Assembly (NCBI GenBank): GCA_911728455.2
Contig: OU452239.1
Span: 1,799,300 to 1,863,299 of the forward strand
DNA from: Marthasterias glacialis
Taxonomy: Eukaryota; Echinodermata; Asteroidea; Forcipulatida; Asteriidae
DNA length: 64,000 nt
Direction of reading: 5' to 3'
The notes under the pieces: model-generated
What the model was told of the DNA's origin: nothing
Databases searched by the model: none
Seen by the model: only the letters and a program-made list of their open reading frames with translations
Made by a program: the position numbers and the translations under genes
In this document: piece by piece, positions 31,856 to 44,511 of the stretch
Position numbering within the stretch: the stretch's first letter is position 1
How the letters are laid out: each line of letters opens with the position of its first letter

Positions 31856-32334
31856 CAATCGGCGAATGATTGGTTCCCGACGGTCTTAGCTCAGGCGCAG
31901 CATCAACCTGAAAAGTAAATCGCCGACTGTTCTGTGTCACTGCAAGGTCGACCTGAGGTTGGCTTTATAAATACTCTGCGGTTATTATTTTCCAAAGTCA
32001 AGTCAAGCTCAGGATGAGCCTACACCACCATGACCCAAATATTGCCATGTTACTGAGTTGCACAAACGAAGTCAGTTGAACCCAAATTGGACAGTACTTG
32101 TTAATATTGTATAAAGTATAGAGTCGCTTTCAAAGTGAATTGTGTACAAGTAGCTTAGTGTGTTTGTAGCTAATTTAAAGTTGTATAAATACTAATTTTA
32201 ACAACCTTTAACCAATCCATTGTGGCAGTCTTGTAGTGTTTTACGCCATTACTGGCATGCAAAAATGCCCAGCGATCTTTGTTAAACACATACAGGTATC
32301 TGTGACTGTTTGTTGACACACGGACATGTTTGGA

Positions 32335-32480
32335 ACCATGGCTAATGCTTAGATTCTGGCTTAGGCTCTGGCTTCTGTACCATCCACCTGTATGGAGTCC
32401 TGTACCAAGGTATGCACTTTCAAACTTATTAACCGGGCCCAAGCTGGAGCCTAAGCCAGAGTATCAGCCAAAGCCATTGA
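32335..32480. repeat. Inverted repeat
   Basis: ATGGCTAATGCTTAGATTCT, GGCTTAGGCTCTGGCTTC pairs with GCTGGAGCCTAAGCCAGAGT, ATCAGCCAAAGCCAT. A similar but shorter structure lies at 40270-40370. Confidence 0.55.
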
Positions 32481-32526
32481 TAATTGAGGAAATGTCTAAG
32501 TATGCCTGATGAACAGGGATAATAAG

Positions 32527-32848
32527 GAGAAGTCTCGATCAAGTACCATAGTTAACCTTAGTTTAACTAACTCTGATCAAACCTAAGCTAGTTGACGATG
32601 GTTGAACTAATCTAGTCGACTATCGCGACCAGCCTATCTCACATCGCTGGTTACCAATAGCCACCACATAAGCACAGTGCAGAGGGGACCAGTTATCAGA
32701 GAAGGTATAATGTTGATTTCGCCATTTTCTCATGGTCGCGTTGACGTGACATGACTAGAGTCATTCACACTTCAACTTCAGTGCGCATGCACTACGTACG
32801 TCACTAACCAACCACTAGTTAGCCATTGGTTCTTGATCGAACTTGTTC
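32527..32848. mobile_element. TIR DNA element, family A
   Basis: A 322-bp diverged copy, same orientation as 26687-27042, with the GACTAGAGTC and TGCGCATGCACTACGTACGT blocks shared by all copies. Confidence 0.65.
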
Positions 32849-32849
32849 A

Positions 32850-34300
32850 TTTTTGTAAAGCTGTTATGGTATGTGCACTTTATAGGAATTATTCAAGCAC
32901 TATATATAGGTTTTCCCAGTCATTTTTGATAAAAAAGCAGCCTTGTAAGGCATTAAACTTGTAAGGCATACTTTTTAGCCATGTGAAATCGGCATTCAAT
33001 TATGGCAGAGTAAGTGCAACGAGACATTTCAGCGAAAAGCTGCTGTGAATGTGAATGCTTTGCGAGTGGAGTTTGAAATTGAATGGTTATCTTTTTTGAT
33101 CGCATGACGCAAAAGAACAATTGCTTACACATTAAGGAAAATTGAATGACTGTCTTGAGGAGCTTTCAATTTTGCACAAGATTGAATAACACATCATGTA
33201 AATTGGCCGCTTATTTGCTGAAAATGACTAGGAAAACCTGTATTATTATTATTATGTGTTGATATACTTGATGCAGTAGGGTGGGTTGTCTCTTTAATGG
33301 CAATAACAGCATTTTGTTTTCTTTATAGCAGCAACTAAACCAAGCAATATTTGAATCACAAAGCCTTATTGACCCAATTCACATGACACCATCACACTGA
33401 CCTTGGTTGCGCCATTTGGGAATCAATGTCCGTGTGTATTATCCTGCTACCATAATCTTGTTCCTTATATGCAGTTACAGAAAAGAACACTGATTTGCAT
33501 CAGACAGAAATGGGCGCCAGATTATTTCCCCTTCTTTCCTCGGTTCGGCTGCATATTTGAACGCAAGAGAAACAAGATGCCCACACTATTAAAGATAATA
33601 GTCCGTAGGGCCTTAGCAGTTTTCAAAGAATGTGTGATTTGTTTTCCAGTTTGGAGACAGAGTGTGTTATCTAAAGAAATTAAAATGTATTTTGTTGTTG
33701 TAAGTTTGAATGTAATTGCAAATTTTTTTTTAACGGCCTCACGACTCGACCCTAGCAGAGTCTTTCAGACAGATGTTTAAGGTTGGAAGTTTGATTAAAA
33801 TTACAGACAGAGGTCTCCGCACAAACCCTTCCCCCCCTCCACACACTTTTTACCTGCAATTGGTTACATCATTTTATCACATAACTTATGTCTCTGCTGA
33901 GGTCGAAACGTGAGGCCATTAACAATTTTTTTGTGCATTTATACAGCAGGTCCTTTTGGTTGGTAAGCAGTTTGCAACAGCTACTTTCATTTTTTCATTT
34001 GAATATAATTCTATAAAATAAGTTGGGTGCTCGGTGCTTATTATCACCTAAATCTTTTATAAATATATTTTCCGTACAAAAAAATAGACAGTTGAATAAA
34101 GCACTTCTGGTACTAAACACACAAGGTACTCATTCAAACAGAACCTGTTTTGTATATTTTGTAGCTATCAATAGATTCTCAATAAATGATTAATGTATAT
34201 TGGTTAAGTGATCTTGTATTTCTATCAATTTGTGGCTCGAGAATGATAAGAAAACGTAACAACTGATACAGCACTGTAACTGGCACTGTACTTGTACAAG
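32850..34300. other. Intergenic, no gene seen
   Basis: AT-rich. A 125-codon ORF at 33403-33780 has no recognisable domain or splice context. 33365-33430 resembles the repeat at 60150 (CATGACACCATCACACTGAC; CTTGGTTGCGCCATTT). Confidence 0.4.
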
Positions 34301-34304
34301 ATCT

Positions 34305-37300
34305 TTACCATACTAGCCCTTACCCTAACTCTTAGACGTATACTCCAAACCATACAATCCCTTACCCTAACTCTTGACGTACATGTATACTCCAAACCAT
34401 ACGAGCCCTTACCCTAACTCTTGACGTACATGTAAACTCCAAACCATACAAGCCCTTACCCTAACTCTTGACGTACATGTGACCAAACCATACAAGCCCT
34501 TAACCTAACTCTTGATGTATACTCCATACCATACAAGCCCTTACCCTAACTCTTGACGTATACTCCAAACCATACAAGCCCTTACCCTAACTCTTGATGT
34601 ATACTCCAAACCATACAAGCCCTTACCCTAACTCTTGATGTATACTCCAAACCATACAAGCCCTTACCCTAACTCTTGATGTATACTCCAAACCATACAA
34701 GCCCTTACCCTAACTCTTAACGTATACTCCAAACCATACAAGCCCTTACCCTAACTCTTGACGTATACTCAAAACCATACAAGCCCTTACCCTAACTCTT
34801 GATGTATACTCCAAACCATACAAGCCCTTACCCTAACTCTTGATGTATACTCCAAACCATACAAGCCCTTACCCTAACTCTTGATGTATACTCCAAACCA
34901 TACAAGCCCTTACCCTAACTCTTGATGTATACTCCAAACCATACAAGCCCTTACCCTAACTCTTGATGTATACTCCAAACCATACAAGCCCTTACCCTAA
35001 CTCTTGATGTATACTCCAAACCATACAAGCCCTTACCCTAACTCTTGATGTATACTCCATACCATACAAGCCCTTAACCTAACTCTTGACGTATACTCCA
35101 AACCATACAAGCCCTTACCCTAACTCTTGACGTACATGTAAACTCCAAACCATACAAGCCCTTACCCTAACTCTTGACGTACATGTGACCAAACCATACA
35201 AGCCCTTAACCTAACTCTTGATGTATACTCCATACCATACAAGCCCTTACCCTAACTCTTGACATATACTCCATACCATACAAGCCCTTACCCTAACTCT
35301 TGATGTATACTCCATACCATACAAGCCCTTACCCTAACTCTTGATGTATACTCCATACCATACAAGCCCTTAACCTAACTCTTGACGTATACTCCAAACC
35401 ATACGAGCCCTTACCCTAACTCTTGACGTACATGTAAACTCCAAACCATACAAGCCCTTACCCTAACTCTTGACGTACATGTGACCAAACCATACAAGCC
35501 CTTAACCTAACTCTTGATGTATACTCCATACCATACAAGCCCTTACCCTAACTCTTGATGTATACTCCAAACCATACAAGCCCTTACCCTAACTCTTGAT
35601 GTATACTCCAAACCATACAAGCCCTTACCCTAACTCTTAACGTATACTCCAAACCATACAAGCCCTTACCCTAACTCTTGACGTATACTCAAAACCATAC
35701 AAGCCCTTACCCTAACTCTTGATGTATACTCCAAACCATACAAGCCCTTACCCTAACTCTTGATGTATACTCCATACCATACAAGCCCTTACCCTAACTC
35801 TTGATGTATACTCCATACCATACAAGCCCTTAACCTAACTCTTGACGTATACTCCAAACCATACAAGCCCTTACCCTAACTATTGATGTATACTCCAAAC
35901 CATACAAGCCCTTACCCTAACTCTTGATGTATACTCCATACCATACAAGCTCTTACCCTAACTCTTAATGTATACTCCAAACCATACAAGCCCTTACCCT
36001 AACTCTTGATGTATACTCCAAACCATACAAGCCCTTACCCTAACTCTTGACATATACTCCATACCATACAAGCCCTTACCCTAACTCTTGATGTATACTC
36101 CATACCATACAAGCCCTTACCCTAACTCTTGATGTATACTCCATACCATACAAGCCCTTAACCTAACTCTTGACGTATACTCCAAACCATACAAGCCCTT
36201 ACCCTAACTCTTAATGTATACTCCAAACCATACAAGCCCTTAACCTAACTCTTAATGTATACTCCAAACCATACAAGCCCTTACCCTAACTCTTGACGTA
36301 TACTCCATACCATACAAGCCCTTACCCTAACTCTTGACGTATACTCCAAACCATACAAGCCCTTACCCTAACTCTTGACGTACATGTATACTCCAAACCA
36401 TACAAGCCCTTACCCTAACTCTTGACGTATACTCCAAACCATACAAGCCCTTACCCTAACTCTTGACGTATACTCCAAACCATACAAGCTCTTACCCTAA
36501 CTCTTGATGTATACTCCAAACCATACAAGCCCTTACCCTAACTCTTGACGTATACTCCAAACCATACAAGCCCTTACCCTAACTCTTGACGTACATGTAT
36601 ACTCCAAACCATACAAGCCCTTACCCTAACTCTTGACGTATACTCCAAACCATACAAGCCCTTACCCTAACTCTTGACGTATACTCCATACCATACAAGC
36701 CCTTACCCTAACTCTTGACGTACATGTATACTCCAAACCATACAAGCTCTTACCCTAACTCTTGACGTATACTCCAAACCATACAAGCCCTTACCCTAAC
36801 TCTTGACGTATACTCCAAACCATACAAGCCCTTACCCTAACTCTTGACGTATACTCCAAACCATACAAGCCCTTACCCTAACTCTTGACGTACATGTATA
36901 CTCCAAACCATACAAGCCCTTACCCTAACTCTTGACGTATACTCCATACCATACAAGCCCTTACCCTAACTCTTGACGTACATGTATACTCCAAACCATA
37001 CAAGCCCTTACCCTAACTCTTGACGTATACTCCAAACCATGCAAGCCCTTACCCTAACTCTTGATGTGTACTCCAAACCATGCAAGCCCTTAACCTAACT
37101 CTTGATGTATACTCCAAACCATACAAGCCCTTACCCTAACTCTTGATGTATACTCCAAACCATACAAGCCCTTACCCTAACTCTTGACGTATACTCCAAA
37201 CCATACAAGCTCTTACCCTAACTCTTGACGTATACTCCATACCATACAAGCCCTTACCCTAACTCTTGACGTACATGTATACTCCAAACCATACATGCCC

Positions 37301-37501
37301 TTACCCTAACTCTTGATGTATACTCCAAACCATACAAGCCCTTACCCTAACTCTTGACGTATACTCCAAACCATACAAGCTCTTACCCTAACTCTTGATG
37401 TATACTCCATACCATACAAGCCCTTACCCTAACTCTTGATGTATACTCCAACCATACATGCCCTTACCCTAACTCTTGACACCCCCAAACCATACAGCCT
37501 T
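34305..37501 (+). repeat. 41-bp satellite array, about 78 units
   Basis: The unit has two parts, TACTCCAAACCATACAAGCC and CTTACCCTAACTCTTGATGTA. Variants: TGATG or TGACG; TCCAAACC or TCCATACC; CCC or CCTAAC; an insert giving ACGTACATGTATACTCC; and a shortened ACGTACATGTGACCAAACC. Each unit holds CCCTAA, the complement of the animal telomere motif. The edges decay at both ends. Confidence 0.95.
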
Positions 37502-39640
37502 AATTTAATCTATCTGCAAATTCAGCTCGCAAACCAGTTGTGTCTCTACAGAAGACTCTTGTCCAGTCACTTGGAGATTTACATGCAAGAAGACAACATT
37601 GATTTGATTTTCTCCATGAATTATATTTATTATTCAATTTAAAATGATGCAACTTCATGCAGAAGGCACCTTTGTTTCCATTTGTCAATTGTACACGTAC
37701 AAATAAAAGCTAAGCAATTGTTAAACCTTTTAAAAACCTAGTACTAATGCATACAACAAACTGTACTTGTCGACATTTCCAAAAGATGAATCATGGAGGT
37801 AAAAAATGAATGACTGATAAAATTATAGACCTTTCTTTTTCAATGACACAGCCTGCGTTTTCTAATGTACTATCATAAAACCGATGTACAGTTTTTTTAA
37901 AACTACATGCACCTGTTTTAAACCCAAATATTACCTCCTCTTTACCCTCGAAAGTCCTTTTCATAGAGATCGTGTAACCTGTGATATCACAGAGTTACAA
38001 ACTTCCTGCAGACTCCATTTGTACACAGCTCAATGGAGGCAAAACACAAAATCTTACAAAATCTTGTAAAAAATCTTATGGAGATTGCACTGTCCAATTT
38101 GTAAAAAATCAACTTTGATATGAAGGGGCAAAATTTCATAACATGTCCAGCTCTCATTTCAAGTCTTGATTTTAATGAGGTAATTACAATACAGAATGTA
38201 AAAGCTCTAATTTGGCCGGCGTCTGTAACTTCCGTGCAGGGGGCTGGGGCAGGAGAGGGGGGCTGGAGCCCCTGCGCTCAGAACCCTTGCCGTCCACCCG
38301 TCTTGGCCACCCATCCCTCTTAGCTGCCCAGCCCTCTTGCCCCCCAAAATGAGATAAAAAATAATGCACGAGTGAACAGATTGATAAGTTTAATTTCCCC
38401 CATCAAATAAAATAATAAATAAATAAAAATCATGTCTTTGCCCCCGCATGTGGTTAGAGACTTGTATTTTTTCCCCCAGCTTTCATAAGGACTCTATCTA
38501 TCGGAAAAATGAGTGCATCACAAAATTCAGTTTGACCTTACATCCCCTCTTGAACCTAAATAATGTCAGACTGTATCCCTGATTAAGTTATAACCACTAA
38601 TTAAGATGCAGGTTTGTGGCCATTGCCTGACAGCCAATTTTGTGGCACGAAAAGGTAATGTACATGTGGGTGTACACACATACAACGTGTAACTGAGTCG
38701 CCTTACTCAATTGCGAGAGATACCCGACGATAAGTTTGCGATAAGTCGGCACCTTTAACTCTTTTCGTGTTTAGTTACTTGAAGACTGTGATTGATTAAC
38801 ACAGCTTCTGTTGAAAAAAAACACATAATTTTTATTTAAATGTGTGTACATGAGGATTTTCTGCTAACGAATTCGGAATAAATGCAAAAATCATTCAGAA
38901 ATACCTTCAATAAATCCAAAGTTTTTATCCAATAGATGATCTATTGTTACAAGCTGTCCGATATTTAATACACAAAGTCAATTCTTTTTCAAGAGCAAAA
39001 TATTAAATTGAAATCTAGCATATGTACATAAAAACAAAAGACTTTTAAAATATATTAACTGATGGAGGGAAGTACAAGTTCTAAGCACTGATGGTACAAA
39101 CGATTTTCAAAAGCGAACAACACTTGTTCGTAGGCTCAACAACAAAATACAAAATTAAATAATCAAAATTAAATTTTCTTTTATATTACAGGTGTTCGTA
39201 GCATGCAGTAAGTACTGATTAGTTCGTTAACATTTCTTTAATTGCTATATATTTCTGTGTACAAAAAATAAAGATTTATAGAAAAAACAAAACAATTTAT
39301 GAGTGACCGTAGAAAAATTATCTAGTAAATTTTTTGTAACTGGAAACATTAACCGTACTTCTTATTTGTAAAGATGAAATTGCATGAAATTAAAAATGCA
39401 CCATTTTAAATACAAAGTGATACAAGAATAATTAATTTCTGATGGTTAAACTGGAGGATGTTAAAATATTAAAATACAACTAATAATTTAGCATAATTAC
39501 TCTGCAGACCATTGTCGTGGAAAAAGCACCTATCAAGTAAATTTCTAACATAAGTTTAAGTCACATAAGTAGCGATCACAGAGCTGTAGCTACTGACTAC
39601 AGCGCCAACTTCCCTAGTCTTAGAAAATACTATTAACTAG
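37502..39640. other. Intergenic, mostly featureless
   Basis: AT-rich. Includes a family B MITE terminus at 37822-37860 and a CCCC-rich remnant at 38225-38390 (CCCCCAAAATGAGATAAAAA) like the family K copy at 63 kb. No gene seen. Confidence 0.4.
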
Positions 39641-39800
39641 TAAACTTGCGGGTACAACCATGTGTTTGAATCTCTTTTTGGAGAAGTGTTGGCTCTGAAA
39701 AGAGCCGGAGTGGTCTCGACGTTTTGATCAGTATACTCTGATCGTCTCCTAAGTTAATAGTACTTTCTTAGTTTCCTACACCATGCAAAGCTTCAAACAT
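39640..39800 (-). repeat. Dispersed repeat with histone-type stem-loop
   Basis: The minus strand contains GATCAGAGTATACTGATC (a hairpin), AAAACGTCGAGACC, then GGCTCTTTTCAGAGCC at 39706-39691, AACACTTCTCC and AAAAAGAGATTC. The 16-nt stem-loop equals the canonical replication-dependent histone mRNA 3' element, and a purine-rich block follows as in histone genes. No histone ORF is nearby. Relatives: 56790-56900 and 59640-59735. Confidence 0.6.
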
Positions 39801-39808
39801 CACTTCCC

Positions 39809-40190
39809 CAGTCTTGGCCCAAGACGTCAGTAATCGATGGTGTATTGTGTATGTTCACTCGTAGTAATTTGTAAGAGAGCGCCCTCTTACGACATGATTC
39901 AACCAACTTGACGAGCTCTCACAAACATCTTGGAAATCCTGCAGCATTGGGTTAACTCTTTCTTTGTTTTCTCCCAAACCTTTCCTAGGGAACCAATCAG
40001 CGCACGATCGCAGGAATAAATTTACATAAATTATTATTAAGAAAAACAACATAATAATTTGTGTAAATTTATTTCAGACGTTAGTGAGAGCTGGTTAAGT
40101 TGGTTAAATCGTGCCATAAGAGGGCGCGCTAAAACAAATTATTACGAGCAATCACACGCAATCCACTACTGATCACTGACGTCTTGGGCA
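39809..40190. mobile_element. Long-TIR MITE, about 170-bp arms
   Basis: CCCAAGACGTCAGTAATCGA through CGCCCTCTTACGACATGATT on the left pairs with AATCGTGCCATAAGAGGGCG through CACTGACGTCTTGGGC on the right. The centre carries CATAAATTATTATTAAG. Confidence 0.75.
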
Positions 40191-40744
40191 AAGGCTATAA
40201 CTTGCCCCGCATTTTGAAGCCATGTGATGGCCTCCATATTTGTTAACAACCCTTTCACTGTTTTCAAAACAACGGCTTCGGGTCGGGCTTAGGCTTCATC
40301 AGTATTTTTGAAAACATGCACTTTTTGTACGAGGCTTCAAACAGACTAAGGTAGCCCAAGCCGCAACCAAAACCTGTATCTTGGTTTTGAAAATGGCCAA
40401 TGTTAAAGCTTGAAATCTTAAAGTAATTAACCATAAGGGAAACTGGGTAAATTTTAATTCAATTTTCGGGTGAACAAATTTTGCTTCTCTAAGGCCATGG
40501 AACACAAGGACATGTGCCATTTTGAATAACGTCTGATTCAATGACTCGATTGGTCACAAGTGAGCAGTCAAATTGGACCCCCCTGACCAAAGCAGCATTG
40601 CTACATCACATGGTTTGGGGCAAGCTTTTTGTATAGCAACCTCCAGATGGGCAAAGCCTGGTACCATTGTGACAGACACATTCATTCAGAATTGTTTATG
40701 GGTGTTTATTGTCTCTGGCATTAACTACGCAAAAGCTTGCCCCA

Positions 40745-40915
40745 AGCCATGATGATGAAATTGAACGGTCAGACAGTAGGAGGGTTGACTGTGTACACAC
40801 AGATGCATTAACCTCATAATATCATAATGCAGACTGGCATAGTTTATCTGTCATTCTAGACTACATCAATTCTTGGATGACACTGAATGGCCACACAGTA
40901 GGAGGGTTAATGGGA
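40745..40915 (+). repeat. Dispersed repeat, family G1
   Basis: TTGAACGGTCAGACAGTAGG, GGTTGACTGTGTAC, CAGACTGGCATAGTTTAT, GAATGGCCACACAGTAGGAG: about 1.5 units. Confidence 0.65.
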
Positions 40916-41436
40916 CATTTACATAGTTCTAACTAATTTGCTAATGCAACTAAAATTTCATACAAAACCAAAAGTACTTGAACTTCCCTTGAAAACAAAA
41001 ACATCACTAAGAACTCACATTTTTTTGTTTAAACAATAGTACTCTAACTGAAATCCACTCCAACACAAACTTTAAAAACACAAAATGGAAACATTCAAAA
41101 TGGTTTTGAAAAGTTACAGAAAAATTCCAAATGGTTTTTGGCTTAAGCATTTATATGTGATGTCAAAATATAAAAAAGTACATGGAATATTTGGGATTCC
41201 TTAAGTTTTTAAGCGATAAAAATATACTTTTATTTCAATTATTTGTATCAAAAATTTCAATTTGTTCAAGTAGACCCCAGGGGGAATTCCAGTAACCCTG
41301 ACCAGAAAGATTTTTTGAGTTTTGGTCTTTGGTTAAGCGTTTTTTTTTTTGTGTTCCGTTCCGCAGCAGTGAGGCAGGTGTTTCCGAACAAACCATAACC
41401 GAGTGGCTGGTTCGGATTGCCCTTGGTTTCAACATA

Positions 41437-41798
41437 GAGCAAGTTCGAGGGCACACTATGGTTAACTAAAGGTCCACCATCGTGACCCGAACCCAGTCTG
41501 GTCCACCATTGGTTGACCGCTGTGGTCGACCATTTGGAACCAGCCTCAGGACCTTGGGTTCTTCCCTGGTCCCGATAGCCTTGTTTCATGTCAACCTGTC
41601 TGAAGCGCAGAAGGTAACCAGTGACGAAATTGCAGAATGGCGGAAAGTCATGGAAGTGCACGTATCAGTGCCGACAAAGAACTGTGTTTAAGCTTGACCA
41701 CCTAACGGGTCGTTTAAGTGTATACGTCACTGCGCATGTGCTTCGCTAAGTCAGTGGTCAACCACAGTTTGACCAAATGAGCACACTCCAACTTGCTT
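41437..41798. mobile_element. TIR DNA element, distant relative of family A
   Basis: Ends AGCAAGTTCGAG and CTCCAACTTGCT are inverted. It shares the GGTTAACTA, GGTCGACCA and TGCGCATGTGCT styles of family A but the middle differs. About 362 bp. Confidence 0.5.
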
Positions 41799-42479
41799 AT
41801 AGAGGGAGGGTTTTCAAGATGGCAGATTTTACAAACAAACAAAAAAATGTCAATTGAAACCTTTTTAAAATGAAAAAACCATGAAGCGTATAAATACAAT
41901 AATGTTGATAAAAATTCAAAAGACCTTTCCATTACTTGAAAATAAAATGAAGGCTGCGTATTTTGAGAAAATTAATTTGTACGAGTTGTACCTACATCAC
42001 TAACTGTTTCTGGTTACAGATTTGTTTTTCGTGAAGCTCTCCTTCTATCAGTGTTTTTTACGTTAGGGTCGGCACGTCAACATGCCCTTAACTTTAGTAT
42101 AAATATAGTGACCAAGTTGCACACGTACTTTCCTTTTTTTTTTTTTTTTTAAATAATTCACAATATCTCCTTTGCACATGTTACACTGATTAAACATATT
42201 TGTCCAAATTGGTGTAACTGCAGGCTGATGCCTTTTAAGTATTAATAATCAAGTGCTGTATATTAGGAATGGGATACAGGGAACCTACAACGAAGTTTGA
42301 CTACACTATTTTGATTAAGATCCTTTGGTACAAATACCAATATTGCTTTTTTCTGACCCCTTGCACGTACATCACTTGCGGTGACTAGCTTAGTTTCTTT
42401 AGAGACGTGAGTTAGGTTGTATACAAATTAAAAAATATATATATCAAGTAATTTTTTTGGTTAAACTTTTCTCTTAGTC

Positions 42480-43190
42480 TGGAGAGCAAGCCCTCTGATT
42501 ATACAGGAAGTTACAGACTCTCTACATCATTTCAATTAGAAATCTGATGATTTGGTTATAACGAGAGCTGTGTCTTTTATCTTCAAGAAAAACTGAGTAG
42601 GAAGATCAGCGAAAAATCTTGAAATCTGGAAAAATCTTTACAAACCTCAAACCTGAATATATTTCCTCTTGGAACAAGTGCAGCCCAAACAATTTTTTAA
42701 CTATTACCAGCAAAATGTCTACACCAGGTGTCTATATTTCAAGAGCAGGTTCTCTACATCATTTCAATTAGATATCTCAAGGTTTGGTCAAGGGCCAAAT
42801 CTTTCATCTTTCTGATTGCAATTTGCCTCTTCAAGAAAATCTTAAGTTGCAGTGAGCTCAATGAGAAAATGCTGAAAACACAATAAAAGTTTCTTCTTGG
42901 TCTGAAGATGAAACCCAAAATTTTTTCAGGATGTTATATTTTTGAATTTAACTGACTCTCTGCAACATTTTGAACAGAAATTTGACGGTTTGGTCACAAC
43001 AGGTTCGGAGTCATCCATCTCTGTGATGGCAATTTTGCCTCTTTCAAGAAAAAATGAAAAAAAAAAACTTGAAATATGAAAAAATCCCAAGAAATCTCAC
43101 GCCTGGATACGGCTCTTTTCTCTTAAAACAAGCGCAGTCCTTGGTGAAAAAAATCCTTTAAATATTACCATCCAAATTTATGCACCTGGG
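42480..43190 (-). repeat. Degenerate tandem repeat, about 220 bp, three units
   Basis: CTCTACATCATTTCAATTAG, TTTGGTCA and GAAAAATCTTGAAATC-type blocks recur near 42512, 42748 and 42950 with clear divergence. Lies downstream of the stop of gene 3. Confidence 0.5.
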
Positions 43191-43663
43191 AACGCATAGG
43201 AAATAGAAAGAAACAGTAAAGTTTGGTTATGCACCATCATTAAATTACTTCTGAGTATCTCTACTTATATCAAAGTGTTAAGAGACACGATAGGCAAAAT
43301 GATAAAATTTCTTCCATAAACAATCAAAAGTTAAAATATGTTGTAAAATATATGTACAATCTCTATTGCATCAGGCACTTCATCGTTATTCCCGTCATCT
43401 GACAAAACAAATGGATACCAGTGAATATTATTCATACAACGGATGCCTAAAAACACTGGTGTCAAGCTTCACCATAGTACGAACGGCGATTCGCAATACA
43501 GTATGCCCTCTACATTCCCCCCCCCCCTCATAGGTCATGTTCCCTAAAAAAGGGTCAACTCAGAGGTGCTCAGGCAGCTTTAAACAGCCTGAAAAACCTT
43601 CATCAGCCTCACCATCTTATACCGTAGAATGACCTTGCTGCTTTGCAAACTATGAGCAAACTT

Positions 43664-44110
43664 AAGCCGTGTTCGCATTGGACTTTTGGGGGGTAAACTA
43701 ACCCAGCAAATGGGTAACTTGACCATTTTAAGTCCAGTGCTAACATCCCAGTCAAATTCCACCCAGGAAAAATAACCGAGTCCAATGGGTAAGTTTAACC
43801 GGCCACCTTCTGCCCAGGTAAACTAACCTGGTCAAACTTACCGAGCCAAAAAGTCCAGTGCGGACACATCGTCCCGGTAAAACCAGCCAGTAAAATACCA
43901 CATCCGGTTCACACGTGCAAAGGCTAGTTTAAAGGTGGCCGACGCTGATGCCTCAGTTGGTTTGTTTCACCATCGTCTCGGTCAGTTTACCCATTGTCTT
44001 GGTTAGTTTACCCACGTCAAATAATCCCAAGTGCGGACACCGGTAAGATTTACCCATTGGAAGTTACCCACGGTCTCGCTTAAAATATTAATCCAATGCG
44101 AACGCAGCTC
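43664..44110. mobile_element. Palindromic DNA element
   Basis: AAGCCGTGTTCGCATTGGAC at the left and TCCAATGCGAACGCAGCTC at the right are inverted ends of about 445 bp. The interior is full of short GGTAA(A/G)TTTACC-type inverted motifs and GTCCAGTGCGGACAC. Confidence 0.6.
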
Positions 44111-44367
44111 AAAACAGTCTTGTGGTCAGGGGGCAAGGTCTTTGTGAGGACTGAAACTTGTCAACTTAATACTCACATGATACACTGCGAAAATTACCTC
44201 TCTCAGGCAAACTGTAGAGGGCATTCTGAAAAAGCAAATCCCCCGTATTATCCCGATACATAAATCATAAAGGATTATAATTTCAGTGCTTTTTTTTAAG
44301 AGGCAAGATTTAGAGGAGATTCTTGCCGTCCGTTACTGATGGTGCCCTTGGGTTACTAAGGAGCTGC

Positions 44368-44511
44368 TCAGTTCCTGGCGACATCTGGTGCAGTTCTACT
44401 GAAATCAATCGAAGCATAGGTGGTGGATTCTTCTGTCTGTATGGGCGGCTGGTCTTTAGGGTGAGTCTTCAAATGGCCGACCTCCATGTATATTAGTCCG
44501 TCCTCGTTAAC
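44368..44511 (-). CDS. Terminal exon: ITIM plus ITSM pair and stop
   Basis: Phase-0 acceptor CTCTAG, 47 codons and stop TGA at 44370-44368. Encodes VNEDGLIYMEVGHLKTHPKD, then QTEESTTYASIDFSRTA, ending PDVARN. LIYMEV fits ITIM and TTYASI fits TxYxx(V/I), the ITSM. The spacing of 24 residues between the two tyrosines is in the range seen in paired ITIM/ITSM tails of vertebrate IgSF receptors. Confidence 0.78.
   Translation of the reverse strand, partial: VNEDGLIYMEVGHLKTHPKDQPPIQTEESTTYASIDFSRTAPDVARN

Noticed and set aside
33403-33780. 125-codon open frame as a possible gene
   Set aside because: No recognisable domain, no splice partners, and its start overlaps a dispersed repeat.
34305-37501. 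CRISPR-like array or telomeric tract
   Set aside because: Units are adjacent without unique spacers, the DNA is eukaryotic, and CCCTAA is only 6 of each 41 bases.
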